A DNA stretch of 64,000 nucleotides from Pseudomonas sp. BGI-2 (GCF_004310295.1 NZ_SISB01000030.1:22204-86203), one strand, 5' to 3'. Positions 39,282-48,604 are shown, numbered from the stretch's first letter. The notes: generated from the sequence alone by a model not told the origin. Translations and numbers: made by a program.

Positions 39282-39369
39282 GTAGGAGCGAGGCTTGCCC
39301 GCGAAGAACGGTAACGCGGTCAGCTTGTTGCAACGAGGCGCTCCCTTCGCGGGCAAGCCTCGCTCCTAC
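39282..39369. repeat. REP doublet (REPIN)
   Basis: GTAGGAGCGAGGCTTGCCCG (from 39282) and CGGGCAAGCCTCGCTCCTAC (to 39369) form perfect inverted arms with a short spacer upstream of tpx. Confidence 0.9.
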
Positions 39370-39414
39370 GGGTCGGGTTCAGGCCAGCAACCGCAGCATA
39401 TTGCGGTGCCGCGC

Positions 39415-39555
39415 CTAGATGATCCGGCGCAAATACGCATTCACCAGCAGCGCCTCTGTTAATGCACCATCGATCACCGAATTCGTCACACAGTCGAAAT
39501 ACAGCGTACCGCCCTCTCCCGCCTCCACCCGGTCTTCATGACGAAAGGCAGCCAT
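39415..39555 (-). CDS. Possible 46-residue protein
   Basis: A short ORF with ATG at 39555 and TAG at 39415-39417. The product starts MAAFRHEDRVEAGEGGTLYF and ends in NAYLRRII. Its composition and codon choice look like real protein, with an amphipathic C-terminal helix. The ribosome site is weak and an in-frame TGA lies just upstream, so it may also be the tail of a decayed larger gene. Family unknown. Confidence 0.4.
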   Translation of the reverse strand: MAAFRHEDRVEAGEGGTLYFDCVTNSVIDGALTEALLVNAYLRRII

Positions 39556-39645
39556 CGCCACTACATTTCACCCATCGCCTGTCGATTCAGGCCACGGTTG
39601 TTCGACTACACAGTAAATCACCCACCCTCCAGCGGAGACAAGACC

Positions 39646-40071
39646 ATGCGATTCATGATCATTGTAAAAGCCAGCCAGGAATCCGAGGCCGGCGTGATGC
39701 CCAGCGAAGAGCTGATGGCTGCGATGGGCAATTACAACGAGGAACTGACCAAGGCCGGCATCCTTATCGACTGTGACGGCCTACACCCCAGCAGCAAGGG
39801 CGCCCGGGTGCGTTTCTCGGGTGAAAAGCGCACAGTCATCGACGGCCCGTTCGCCGAAACCAAGGAGCTGATCGCCGGTTTTTGGCTGTGGGAAGTGAAG
39901 TCGAAAGAGGAAGCGATCGAGTGGGTCAAACGCTGCCCCAATCCGATGCCGGGCACCGATGCGGAGATCGAGATCCGCCCGATATACAGCGCGGAAGATT
40001 TCGCGGCGCTGTTGACTCCGGAACTGCGCGAGCAGGAAGAGCGGGTGCGCGAGCAGATGAAAAAGCGCTGA
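39646..40071 (+). CDS. YciI-like protein with DGPF motif
   Basis: This 141-residue small dimeric ferredoxin-like-fold protein of the YCII-related family begins with RFMIIVKASQESEAG. The motif VIDGPFAETKELIAGFWLWEV contains the signature DGPF with the conserved following Glu and Lys, and a final EIEIRPIYSAEDF completes the fold. Genes of this group often sit with ECF sigma factors or in stress regulons, but none is adjacent here. The ATG at 39646 has GGAGA upstream; the longer open frame is rejected because it lacks family sequence. Biochemical role unknown. Confidence 0.85.
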   Translation: MRFMIIVKASQESEAGVMPSEELMAAMGNYNEELTKAGILIDCDGLHPSSKGARVRFSGEKRTVIDGPFAETKELIAGFWLWEVKSKEEAIEWVKRCPNPMPGTDAEIEIRPIYSAEDFAALLTPELREQEERVREQMKKR

Positions 40072-40408
40072 ATATTTCAGGTACGTAACCGTCCAGAGCC
40101 ACCGCATTATCGTTCTTCGCGGGCAAGTCGGACCGCCGCACCGCTCGCTCCTACATAAGCGAAGCTTGCCAGCAGTGGTTTCTTACATCCATCACCCAAA
40201 CCCCTGATTCGCATTAACTTTTTAGTACACAAAAAAAACACCGAAAACTTGTACAAAAGTCCAAAGATCCCCCCTTCCGACTGGCGAACCCGGCGTTAGC
40301 TGCTAACTTCAACAGACGTGTCCTACAGGCTTGATAGGAAAGGGCTTACGCAGTAACGGCCGCCAAGTGCCGAGTCGTCCATACGAGCCACGAAGGAACG
40401 GGGGAGTC
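40072..40408. other. Intergenic region: decayed REP and probable promoter of the long operon
   Basis: This 337-base gap has no credible gene. A degraded REP pair is recognisable at about 40114-40155 (TTCGCGGGCAAGTCGG, then CGCTCGCTCCTAC). An A/T-rich stretch with GTACA and TGTAC boxes lies at 40225-40260, followed by TCCCCCCTT. The gene at 40409 has GGGGAG before its ATG, so the promoter of the series should lie here; no sigma-factor consensus is clear to me. Confidence 0.4.
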
Positions 40409-41200
40409 ATGTCGATAAGAACAGGAACATGCGCCGTGTTGTTGGCGGCATGGTTTGCGCCTGTCGTTTGTGCCCTGGCGGACAACGCCGATACGGCCAA
40501 CAAAAGTAACAACCCGCTGAACCTGGCACCCGGTGCCAACCTTCAGGACTACTACACGCCCAAGCTTTACGACAGCGGTGCCCACACCAACGATCTCTTG
40601 ATGCGCGGCACGCTGCCGATTGCACCCGGAGACTTCATCGGTGTGCCGCAATTGCTGCGCGCCACCGTGCCGATCAGCACGCGCCCCGACCCGCATGGCG
40701 GCTACAGCACCGGCGAAGGTGATCTGAACGTCTTCGATATCTTCTTGCTCAAGACCGAGGGTGTGCAGTTGGGCATCGGCCCGCAAATCACTGCACCCAC
40801 CGCCGATCAGCACGAACTGGGCACCGGCAAATGGCAGGCCGGCCTGGCCGCCATAGCGATTGATGCATCGCCGCGCGGTTTGCTCGGCGCACTGGTGCAG
40901 TATCAAAGCTCCTTCGCCGGCGACCATGACCGTGCCCACGTTGAAACCGCGACGCTGCAACCTTTCATCATTCATAACCTGGACAAGGGCTGGTACCTGC
41001 GCTCGACCGGTACCTGGACCTTCGACCTGAAGAACGACACCCATTACATCCCACTCGGTTTGGGTGGCGGCAAGGTCTGGAAATCCGGGTCCAATATCCT
41101 CAATGCCTTTATCGAACCGCAGTGGACCGTGGAGCGCAAAGGCGATGGCCTGCCTCAGTTCACGCTGTTCGCCGGGATCAACGTCACGTTCGGTAAATAA
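40409..41200 (+). CDS. Exported outer-membrane beta-barrel protein
   Basis: This 263-residue protein has a Sec signal peptide (TCAVLLAAWFAPVVCALA, cleavage near residue 24). An acidic linker precedes beta-strand-rich sequence (FDIFLLKTEGVQLGIGPQI, GKWQAGLAAIAI, GLLGALVQYQ, YLRSTGTWTFDL, FTLFAGINVTFGK at the C-terminus) resembling MetA-pathway/SphA-type channel-like barrels. GGGGAG lies directly upstream of the ATG. It is the first gene of a 13-gene series, 10 bases before the DUF1254 gene. Likely an outer-membrane porin or transporter; the cargo is unknown. Confidence 0.7.
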   Translation: MSIRTGTCAVLLAAWFAPVVCALADNADTANKSNNPLNLAPGANLQDYYTPKLYDSGAHTNDLLMRGTLPIAPGDFIGVPQLLRATVPISTRPDPHGGYSTGEGDLNVFDIFLLKTEGVQLGIGPQITAPTADQHELGTGKWQAGLAAIAIDASPRGLLGALVQYQSSFAGDHDRAHVETATLQPFIIHNLDKGWYLRSTGTWTFDLKNDTHYIPLGLGGGKVWKSGSNILNAFIEPQWTVERKGDGLPQFTLFAGINVTFGK

Positions 41201-41210
41201 GGACTTTTCT

Positions 41211-42662
41211 ATGCACGGTGCAATTCGCGCAGCCGGTTTCAGCCTGATGACCATGTTCGTCAGTTGCGGCGTTGGCGCACAGGACGTTGAGACGCGGATC
41301 GGCAAGGTTGCGATGGAGGGCGAGCTGCCAGCCCATGACTCGACCCCCAAGCTCTATGCCGAACTGGATTTCCAACAGGCGACCCAGAGTTATCTGTGGG
41401 CATTGCCGTTGGTGTCCTACGCCCAGTGGCAGGAAGAGTTTCGTGGCAAGCTCGGCGCCCACAACGGCGACCTGATGGTACTCAACAGTTACGAAGACAA
41501 GCTGGGCGTGATCACTGCCAATGCGACCACACCGTACATCCTCGGCTTCGTCGACCTGAATGAAACCGGTCCGCTGGTGATCGAACTGCCGCCCGGCCCC
41601 ACTGCGGGCGGCGTGGGTGATTTCTGGCAGCGCGCGATTATCGACATGGGCCAGACCGGTCCCGACAAAGGCAAGGGTGGCAAATACCTGGTCCTGCCAC
41701 CCGGCGCCGAGCCTCCGGCTGATGCGGGTAAGTATTACCTGGCCAAATAGGAAACCATGAACGTGCTGGTGGGTTTTCGTGTGCTGGATCCGGACCCGGC
41801 CCAAGGCAAGGCGTTGGTCGAGCAGTTCAAGATGTACCCGTACGTCAATCGCACCACGCCTGCCAAAACCAGACTGCTCTCCCCCGGCGGCAAAGCCTGG
41901 TCCGGCACCCAGCCGCGTGGCCTGGCCTACTGGGAGCGTTTGCACCAGATCATCCAGAAAGAGCCGGTCAACGAACGTGATCGTTTCTACATGGCCATGC
42001 TCGCCAGCCTCGGTATCGAGAAGGACAAGCCCTTCAACCCCAACGACAACCAGCGCAAGGCTCTGGAGCAAGGCGCACAAGTCGGCGAACTGATCGCCAA
42101 GGCTAACACCTTCGCCAAGCGTTTTCCGGACGCCCAGTACTGGAAAGACCGTCAGTGGGACACGGTACTCAACATCGCCGAGCCGTCCCAGCGCGTCGCT
42201 TACTACGACCAGTTATGGGAGCGCAGTGCCTGGTTCTACGAGGCGGTCACCAACACCAAAGGCATGGTGTCCAGAACCCCGGGCCTGGGCCAGACCTACC
42301 TCGGCGCCTACACCGACGCCAAGGGCAACTGGCTCGACGGCGGCAAACACTATCGCCTGCACGTCGGCGCCAATCCGCCGGCCAAGCAGTTCTGGTCGAT
42401 GACCGTGTACGACATCGACAGCCGCTGCCTGATCGACAACCCGCAGCGCAAGGCCGATCTGTCGTCCCGTCAGGACCTGAAGAAAAACGCCGACGGCTCG
42501 GTGGACTTGTACTTCGGCCCGACCGCGACCACAGGCTGGGAGAGCAATTGGGTACAAACCGTGCCGGGCAAACACTGGTTCAGCTATTTCCGCTTGTACG
42601 CGCCCACCGAAGCCTATTTCGACAAAAGCTGGAAACTCGACGACATCACGGCCGTGGAATGA
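41211..42662 (+). pseudogene. DUF1254/DUF1214 exported protein interrupted by an in-frame TAG
   Basis: Two adjacent frames in the same phase together make one DUF1254/DUF1214 protein of about 483 codons. The first (41211-41750, 179 codons) has a signal-like N-terminus and the DUF1254 part (ATTPYILGFVDLNETGPLVIELPPG). It stops at TAG (41748-41750) after KYYLAK. The second (ATG at 41757, 301 codons) resumes at once with MNVLVGFRVLDPDP and carries the DUF1214 end (HVGANPPAKQFWSMTVYDIDSR). Only codon 180 breaks the frame; one base change, such as from TCG, would explain it. Suppression, re-initiation at 41757 or a sequencing error are alternatives. If re-initiated, the C-terminal half would lack a signal peptide. 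Confidence 0.82.
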
Positions 42663-42688
42663 CGCCCAGGATTCAATAAGGAAGTTTT

Positions 42689-44092
42689 ATGAATAACCGT
42701 CTGTTGCTCACCGCTCTCTCGCTCGCCCTGAGTACCAGCGCCTGGGCCGACTTCACCGCCACACCCGAAGAAGCCCGGGGCATCGCCAAGGAGGCCTACC
42801 TGTATGGTTTCCCGGTGGTAGAGATGTACAAAACCCTCTACACCCAGGCCGTCGACAAAAAGAGTGCAAACTTCAAGGCACCGTTCAACCGGATCGGCAA
42901 CACCGCGAAGGCTTTCACCGCCAAGGACACCGCATTCGTCACACCGAACGCGGACACGCCCTACTCGTTCGTCTGGATGGACCTGCGCGCCGAACCGGTG
43001 GTGCTGACCTTGCCGCCCATCGATGAACACCGTTACTACTCCGTGCAATTGATCGACGCCTATACGCAGAATTTTGCGTACCTGGGCACCCGCAGTACGG
43101 GCAACAACGGCGGGCATTTCATGGTCGCAGGCCCCAACTGGCAGGGTCAGCAACCGGTGAACATGGACCGGTTGCTGCGCAGCGAAACCAACATCGCCTA
43201 CGCCCTGTATCGCACGCAGCTGTTTGATGAAAAGGATCTGGGCAAGGTCAAGGAAATCCAGAAAGGCTACAAGGTCGAGACGCTGAGCCACTACGTCAAA
43301 CAGAAGGCCCCGCCAAAGGCGCCGAAGATCGCCTGGCCGAAACCCACGCCGGCCATGAGCGATACCCCTGACCTGTTCCGCTACCTGAACTTCATGCTGG
43401 CGTTCGCCCCAGCGCAGGACGCGGAAAAGGACCTGCTTGCGCGCTTGAAGAAAATCGGCATCGAGGCTGGCAAGCCTTTCAAACTCCATGAGTTCACTGC
43501 CGAACAGCGCCAGGCACTTGAAGACGGCATCAGCGATGCCAAGGCCGAATTCGCACGGTTCAAAAAAGACCAGGTCGATACCCACCAAGTCTCCAGCGGC
43601 GACCTCTTCGGCACGCGCGATCACCTCAAGGGCAATTACCTGTACCGCTACGCCGGCGCCAACATGGGAATTTTCGGCAACTCGGCCGAAGAGGCGAATT
43701 ACATCGGTTATTTCGTCGACAAGGACGGCCAGCCGGTCGACGCCTCGAAACACGATTACACCCTGCATTTCGACAAAGACGCCCTGCCCCCCGCCGATGC
43801 GTTCTGGTCGCTGACGATGTATGACGGCAAAAACAAGCTGCTGGTGGCTAACCCGCTGAATCGCTACCTGATCAACTCGCGGATGTTGCCCGACCTCAAG
43901 CTCGACGCCGACGGTGGACTGACCCTTTACGTGCAGGACAAGGCACCGGCCAAGGACTTGCAAAGCAACTGGCTGCCAGCACCGAACGGCCCGTTCTATG
44001 GGATCTTGCGCCTCTACCTGCCGAAATCGGAAGTCACCAGCGGCCAGTGGAAAATGCCGCTGCTGACTCCCGTCAACTCACAAAAACAGTAA
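42689..44092 (+). CDS. DUF1254/DUF1214 exported protein
   Basis: This 467-residue intact paralogue of the preceding gene has a signal peptide (LLLTALSLALSTSAWA, cleavage near 22). The DUF1254 domain (EAYLYGFPVVEMYKT, FVTPNADTPYSFVWMDLRAEP) and the DUF1214 domain (PPADAFWSLTMYDGKNKLL, SNWLPAPNGPFYGILRLYLPK) are complete. The family is widespread and its biochemical activity is not established. AAGGAAG precedes the ATG. Its place between exported barrel proteins suggests periplasmic action. Confidence 0.9.
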   Translation: MNNRLLLTALSLALSTSAWADFTATPEEARGIAKEAYLYGFPVVEMYKTLYTQAVDKKSANFKAPFNRIGNTAKAFTAKDTAFVTPNADTPYSFVWMDLRAEPVVLTLPPIDEHRYYSVQLIDAYTQNFAYLGTRSTGNNGGHFMVAGPNWQGQQPVNMDRLLRSETNIAYALYRTQLFDEKDLGKVKEIQKGYKVETLSHYVKQKAPPKAPKIAWPKPTPAMSDTPDLFRYLNFMLAFAPAQDAEKDLLARLKKIGIEAGKPFKLHEFTAEQRQALEDGISDAKAEFARFKKDQVDTHQVSSGDLFGTRDHLKGNYLYRYAGANMGIFGNSAEEANYIGYFVDKDGQPVDASKHDYTLHFDKDALPPADAFWSLTMYDGKNKLLVANPLNRYLINSRMLPDLKLDADGGLTLYVQDKAPAKDLQSNWLPAPNGPFYGILRLYLPKSEVTSGQWKMPLLTPVNSQKQ

Positions 44093-44104
44093 GCGGAGTC
44101 AGTC

Positions 44105-45058
44105 ATGGTCAGGCCATTTGTAGCGCGTCCCTTACTGGCCCTGTGCGTGATCGGCGCAAGCCCCTTGGGTTTCGCGGCCGAGGGCGGTGTCGGGCGCCCG
44201 ATCACCGGGCAACAGGTGTTTTCCAATGCCGGGATCGTGCCGCCGGAACCGGGCTGGGTCATGTCCTTTACCAGCATCTGGTATGACGGCGATCTCAAGG
44301 GCAGCAAGGGTGTGCCGATTGTCGGTGAGATCGGTGCCGACCTGGACATGAAAGTCTCCTACACCATGGCCAACTTCACCCATGTCTGGGACACCGGCAA
44401 GGGACGCTGGAACTATGCCTCGGCCATCGGCGTGCCGGTGCAATACACCGACATCAACATTTCGATTACCGGTCCGCGTGGGCGGACGCTGGGCACCGGA
44501 GATACCGGCACGCAGTTTGCCGACATGCTGATCACGCCGATCGCCGCCGGCTACCACTTCGACGAGGTCAACCACCTCTCGTTTTCCCTGCCGATCTACG
44601 TGCCGACCGGCGCCTACAACGACGATCGCCTGGCCAACCCCGGCCAGAACACTTACACCTTCGTGCCCACCGTGGCCTTCACCCATCTGGATGGCAAAGG
44701 GGGCGAGTTCACCCTGTCGGGCGGCCTGGAGTTCTATACCGAGAATGACGCCACGGATTATCGCAACGGCAACATTTTCACCCTCGATGCGATGTGGACC
44801 CACGGTTTCGGCAACGGCTGGAGCGCCGGTCTGGTCGGCGGTTATGTCCAGCAGGTCACCGACGACAAAGGCCAGACCGCGGACTCGCTGAATGGCTTTC
44901 GCGGTCGCTCTGTCGGTGCCGGTCCGGTGATTGGCTGGGCCGGCAAGTTCAACGATGCCCAGGCCAGCGTCAGCGCGCGTTGGGTACCGGAGTTCGACAC
45001 CAAGAACCGCCCGGAAGGCAACGGTGTGGCCGTTAACCTGACGTTGGCGTTTTTCTGA
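44105..45058 (+). CDS. SphA/MetA-type outer-membrane channel-like protein
   Basis: This 317-residue exported barrel protein has a signal peptide ending near residue 25 (GASPLGFAAEG). It shows the family pattern of phenol/MetA-type transport proteins: EPGWVMSFTSIWYDGD, ADMLITPIAAGYHF, LSFSLPIYVPTGAY, WTHGFGNGWSAGLVGGY and a C-terminal strand VNLTLAFF. Such proteins are thought to carry hydrophobic or aromatic compounds across the outer membrane. The ATG is 12 bases after the previous stop. Confidence 0.8.
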   Translation: MVRPFVARPLLALCVIGASPLGFAAEGGVGRPITGQQVFSNAGIVPPEPGWVMSFTSIWYDGDLKGSKGVPIVGEIGADLDMKVSYTMANFTHVWDTGKGRWNYASAIGVPVQYTDINISITGPRGRTLGTGDTGTQFADMLITPIAAGYHFDEVNHLSFSLPIYVPTGAYNDDRLANPGQNTYTFVPTVAFTHLDGKGGEFTLSGGLEFYTENDATDYRNGNIFTLDAMWTHGFGNGWSAGLVGGYVQQVTDDKGQTADSLNGFRGRSVGAGPVIGWAGKFNDAQASVSARWVPEFDTKNRPEGNGVAVNLTLAFF

Positions 45059-45071
45059 GGAGTGACCAGGG

Positions 45072-46115
45072 ATGGCGATGGGTTCCAGACTGACTTTATG
45101 CAGCGTGTTGTTCAGCGGTTTCGCCTGCGCCAGCGGTGACTTGCCCGCCCTCGGCACGACACCCGCGCATGCGGCAGCCAAAGGTGACCCCGAGACTTGC
45201 CATCGGCTGCAACAGGACTTCGACATCGACTTGAAAAAGGTCGTGGCGGCCGGTTGCGATCCGTCCACGGAACAGATTGCCAAGCTGATGGATAACCCAG
45301 TGGGCAATCTGGTGCTGCTGTTCAACCAGTTTGACTACACCGCGCTCAAAGGTCCGAACAGCAACGGCACGCGCATGCTGGGCAAATACAGCTTCATGCC
45401 GACCTTCCCGATTTCCCTCGGCGAGGACTGGAACCTGATCAACCGCCTGCCCATCAGCTACGTCAGCGCGCCGGTCAATCACCGGGCCGGCAACCTGATC
45501 GGTATGGGCCCCAACGACATTTTGAGCGACCGCAGCGATTTCGCTTCGGTGGTGCAGGACCCGTTCGACCGCACCAGTGGTTTTGGCGACCTGGCCTACG
45601 TTGGCGTGTTCTCGCCCAAACAACCGATCCGCTTCGCCGGTGGCGGCAAGATGGTCTGGGGATTCGGCCCGACCGCGATGTTTCCCACCGCCGAAGAAGA
45701 CGTCCTGGGCACCGGCAAGTACTCGCTCGGTCCCGCGTTTGTCGCGGCGTATCTGGGCGAAGACTGGACCCTGGGCCTGTTCCCGCAGCATTGGTGGTCG
45801 GTCGGTGGCGACAGTCAGCGCAAGGACGTCAGCCTGACCAACATCCAGTATTTCATCCAGCGCAACATTCCCGGCCCCGAACAATGGCGCGTCGGCATGA
45901 CGCCTAACGTCACGGTCAACTGGAAGGCCGAAGGCGGCAACAAGGTGACCTTCCCCATCGGTATCGGCGCCGGGCGGATTTTCAACTTCGGCAAGCTGCC
46001 GGTACGGATCTCCGGGGAGATTCAGTACTCGGCGATCCACCCGGACGACCTGATCAGCAGCCGCTGGAATTTCCGCTTGTCGTTCATCCCCGTCATTCCG
46101 ACTTTCATGTTTTGA
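45072..46115 (+). CDS. Exported outer-membrane protein, function unknown
   Basis: This 347-residue protein has a signal peptide ending ASG near residue 22. A short Cys-containing N-terminal region (PETCHRLQQDFDIDLKKVVAAGCDPS) may form a disulfide. Beta-barrel-like sequence follows (MLGKYSFMPTFPISLGEDWNLINRLPI, GFGDLAYVGVFSP, PVRISGEIQYS) to a C-terminal Phe (IPTFMF), a common outer-membrane sorting signal. I cannot name the family beyond transporter-like. It sits 13 bases before moxR in the same series. Confidence 0.7.
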   Translation: MAMGSRLTLCSVLFSGFACASGDLPALGTTPAHAAAKGDPETCHRLQQDFDIDLKKVVAAGCDPSTEQIAKLMDNPVGNLVLLFNQFDYTALKGPNSNGTRMLGKYSFMPTFPISLGEDWNLINRLPISYVSAPVNHRAGNLIGMGPNDILSDRSDFASVVQDPFDRTSGFGDLAYVGVFSPKQPIRFAGGGKMVWGFGPTAMFPTAEEDVLGTGKYSLGPAFVAAYLGEDWTLGLFPQHWWSVGGDSQRKDVSLTNIQYFIQRNIPGPEQWRVGMTPNVTVNWKAEGGNKVTFPIGIGAGRIFNFGKLPVRISGEIQYSAIHPDDLISSRWNFRLSFIPVIPTFMF

Positions 46116-46128
46116 GCCAGGGATTCTC

Positions 46129-47109
46129 ATGACCGCACTCAATGACCTCAACGCCCTGCAAGCCAGCATCGCCGAAGCGGTGCTCGGCCAGGACCAAGTA
46201 ATCCGGCAGATTATCCTCGGCTTGCTGGCCAACGGGCATTTGTTGCTCGAAAGCCTGCCGGGGCTGGCCAAGACCCGCACGGTCAAGGCGCTGGCCAAAC
46301 ACCTGGACGCGAAGATGAGCCGTATCCAGTTCACCCCCGACCTGTTGCCGTCGGACATCACCGGCGCCGAGGTCTTGCACCAGATCGATGGCAAGAACGA
46401 GATCCAGTTCCAGCCCGGCCCGCTGTTCGGCAACCTGATTCTGGCGGATGAAATCAACCGCGCGCCGGCCAAGGTGCAGGCGGCGTTGCTGGAGGCGATG
46501 GAAGAACGCCAGATCACCGTGGCCGGCAATAGCCACGTGCTGCCGGAGCTGTTCATTGTGGTGGCGACGCAAAACCCGATCGAACAGGAAGGCACGTATC
46601 CGTTGCCCGAAGCGCAGATGGACCGCTTTCTGATGAAGGTTTTGCTCGATTACCCCAGTGCCGAAAACGAGAGCCAGGTGCTGCGGCTGTTGCGCGAAGA
46701 AGAATTTGCGTTGGGCGCCAAGACCGCGGCGGTGCAGGGTTTTGCGCTGTCTCAAGACGTGATCTTCGCGGCGCGTCGAGAAGTCAGCGCCATTCACGTG
46801 TCCCCGGCCATCGACCGTTACCTGATCGACCTGATCAACGCCACCCGCCATCCCGCTGACTACGACGCCGATCTGGGCCGCTGGATCGCCATCGGCGCCA
46901 GTCCCAGGGGCGGGATCGGCCTGGACCGTTGCGCCCGAGCCGATGCCTGGTTGCAGGGGCAGGATTTCGTCTCGCCCGATAACGTCCGCACGGTGGTGCA
47001 CCCCGTGCTGCGTCATCGTTTGCAGCTGAGCTATGACGCGGTGGCAGACGGTGTGACGGCTGATCAGGTGCTTGATCGCCTGCTCGACAAAGTGGCGATT
47101 CCCGCATGA
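46129..47109 (+). CDS. MoxR-family AAA+ ATPase
   Basis: This 326-residue MoxR ATPase is a chaperone-like family that works with VWA-domain partners. The P-loop is ESLPGLAKT (about residues 41-49), Walker B LILADEINRAP (103-113), sensor NPIEQEGTYPLPEAQMDRF, and a C-terminal lid with ASPRGGIGL. Gly of the usual EGVPG is Ser here. It overlaps the DUF58 gene by 4 bases and heads the MoxR-DUF58-DUF4381-VWA-VWA/TPR-BatD block. Likely role: assembling or activating exported partners, possibly the neighbouring sulfatase. Confidence 0.94.
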   Translation: MTALNDLNALQASIAEAVLGQDQVIRQIILGLLANGHLLLESLPGLAKTRTVKALAKHLDAKMSRIQFTPDLLPSDITGAEVLHQIDGKNEIQFQPGPLFGNLILADEINRAPAKVQAALLEAMEERQITVAGNSHVLPELFIVVATQNPIEQEGTYPLPEAQMDRFLMKVLLDYPSAENESQVLRLLREEEFALGAKTAAVQGFALSQDVIFAARREVSAIHVSPAIDRYLIDLINATRHPADYDADLGRWIAIGASPRGGIGLDRCARADAWLQGQDFVSPDNVRTVVHPVLRHRLQLSYDAVADGVTADQVLDRLLDKVAIPA

Positions 47110-48032
47110 ATGCGGACGGTCTGGTCTATGTCTCTCTGGCGCAGTTGATGGCCCTGGAGTTCAAGGCCCGTGACCTGAGTTTTGTGGCGCGTCAGCCGCA
47201 GGGCAGCATTCTAGCCGGCAATCATGCGTCGCGCCTGCGCGGCCGGGGTTTGAACTTTGATGAACTGCGTCGCTATCAGCCGGGGGACGATCTGCGTCAT
47301 CTGGACTGGCGCGCCTCGCTGCGCACCGGCAAACCGGTGGTGCGCACGTTTACCGAAGAGCGCGACCGCCCGGCCTTGATTCTGGTGGACCAGCGCATGT
47401 CGATGTTCTTCGGCTCGCAACGCAGCTTCAAATCGGCCATCGCGGCGGAGCTTGGCGCGCTGGCGGCGTGGATGGTGTTCAACGCCGGGGATCGGGTCGG
47501 TGGCCTGGTGTTCAACGATCAACGCATCGACAGCATCGCCCCGCTGCGCAGCCGTAAACGCATCGAAGCCTTGTGCAGCCGGATTGCCGAGCAGAATCAG
47601 CAACTCAACGCCGCCAACCCGGACGCCGAAGGCGAAGACCAGCTCGACAAGGTGTTGCAGCATTGCCTGGCAGTGGCCGGGCACGATCATCTGATTTGTA
47701 TCATCAGCGACTTTGCCGGTGCCGGTGAGCGCACGTTGAAGTTGATGCGCCAATTGGCCGCGCACAACGACGTGGTCGCCATGCAGGTGTACGACCCATT
47801 GGCGCTGAACCTGCCAAAGAACGGGCGTTTGCTGATTACCCAGGGCCAGTTGCAGGTGGAACTGGCCGTCGAACAACGCAGCGTTCATCAGCCGTTGGGT
47901 GATTTTCTCAGCGGTCGGCTCAAGGATGTCGCCACCCTGCTGCGCCGCAGCCAGGTGCCGCTGATGATGTTCAGCACCGCAACCGATGCCCAGGAACAAT
48001 TGCGCACCGAACTCGGCAGAGGTCGGCGATGA
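47106..48032 (+). CDS. DUF58 (VWA-like) protein
   Basis: This 308-residue cytoplasmic partner has the DUF58 core RGRGLNFDELRRYQPGDDLRHLDWRASLRTGKPVVRTF, followed by a VWA-like fold with LILVDQRMSM in the MIDAS position (the DxSxS pattern is degenerate: Asp, Gln, Ser) and ICIISDFAG. It is an almost invariable neighbour of MoxR. Both ends overlap neighbours by 4 bases. Confidence 0.92.
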   Translation: MNADGLVYVSLAQLMALEFKARDLSFVARQPQGSILAGNHASRLRGRGLNFDELRRYQPGDDLRHLDWRASLRTGKPVVRTFTEERDRPALILVDQRMSMFFGSQRSFKSAIAAELGALAAWMVFNAGDRVGGLVFNDQRIDSIAPLRSRKRIEALCSRIAEQNQQLNAANPDAEGEDQLDKVLQHCLAVAGHDHLICIISDFAGAGERTLKLMRQLAAHNDVVAMQVYDPLALNLPKNGRLLITQGQLQVELAVEQRSVHQPLGDFLSGRLKDVATLLRRSQVPLMMFSTATDAQEQLRTELGRGRR

Positions 48033-48604
48033 ACCCGAATATCCCAAGTATCGAACAGTTGAAAGAGATCGGTTTGCCGGCGCCGGTCAGTTATGCGCCG
48101 CAGACGTGGGGATGGTGGGTGTTGCTCGGGGTGTTGGTGATTGCTGTGTTGCTGGTCGGTGCACGGCGGTATTGGCAATGGCGGCGGGATCGGTATCGGC
48201 GGGAGGCGTTGGTGCGTCTTGCTCAATTGCGAGCCAGCAACGATCAACTGCAAGCACTGCGCGAACTCCCGGAATTGCTAAAACGCGTGGCCCTGTCGAT
48301 TCCCGTCCCTGTAGGAGCGAGGCTTGCCCGCGAACCAGACACCGCGGTCCCACAGAGAGACCGCGTTATCGTTCTTCGCGGGCAAGCCTCGCTCCTACAG
48401 AGGGTGGGGGCGCTTGGGGGTGAGGATTGGCAGGCGTTTCTGGCGCAGCACAGTTCGCAGCCGTTGCCCGCCGATTTCAGTCAGCAACTGGCGCAACTGG
48501 CCTATGCGCCCGATGCGGCATTGCTGGCCTTGCCCGGCGATAAACGCCAGCAACTGTTCGATACCTGCAAACACTGGTTGGAGCATCATCATGTGGCAGC
48601 TTGA
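48029..48604 (+). CDS. DUF4381 membrane protein carrying an in-frame REPIN
   Basis: A 191-residue protein. The N-terminal LPAPVSYAPQTWGWWVLLGVLVIAVLLV includes one membrane helix (about 28-44), and the basic cytosolic part WRRDRYRREALVRLAQL is typical of DUF4381. Residues 95-124 are encoded by an inserted REP doublet (48311-48398) and read as VGARLARE through VLRGQASLLQ, a translation of repeat DNA rather than family sequence. The family domain then resumes with GGEDWQAFLAQ. The insertion keeps the frame. The gene overlaps the next by 14 bases. Confidence 0.85.
   Translation: MNPNIPSIEQLKEIGLPAPVSYAPQTWGWWVLLGVLVIAVLLVGARRYWQWRRDRYRREALVRLAQLRASNDQLQALRELPELLKRVALSIPVPVGARLAREPDTAVPQRDRVIVLRGQASLLQRVGALGGEDWQAFLAQHSSQPLPADFSQQLAQLAYAPDAALLALPGDKRQQLFDTCKHWLEHHHVAA
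48311..48398. repeat. REP doublet inside the DUF4381 coding sequence
   Basis: GTAGGAGCGAGGCTTGCCCG at 48311 and its inverse ending at 48398 are perfect arms like those of the intergenic copies at 39282 and 60474, here lying within codons 95-124. The inner part also pairs (ACCGCGGTC with GACCGCGTT). Confidence 0.93.

Noticed and set aside
45096..46595. Long antisense ORF (499 codons) across the exported protein and moxR
   Set aside because: It spans two good plus-strand genes, has no recognisable domain, and shows shadow-ORF composition.
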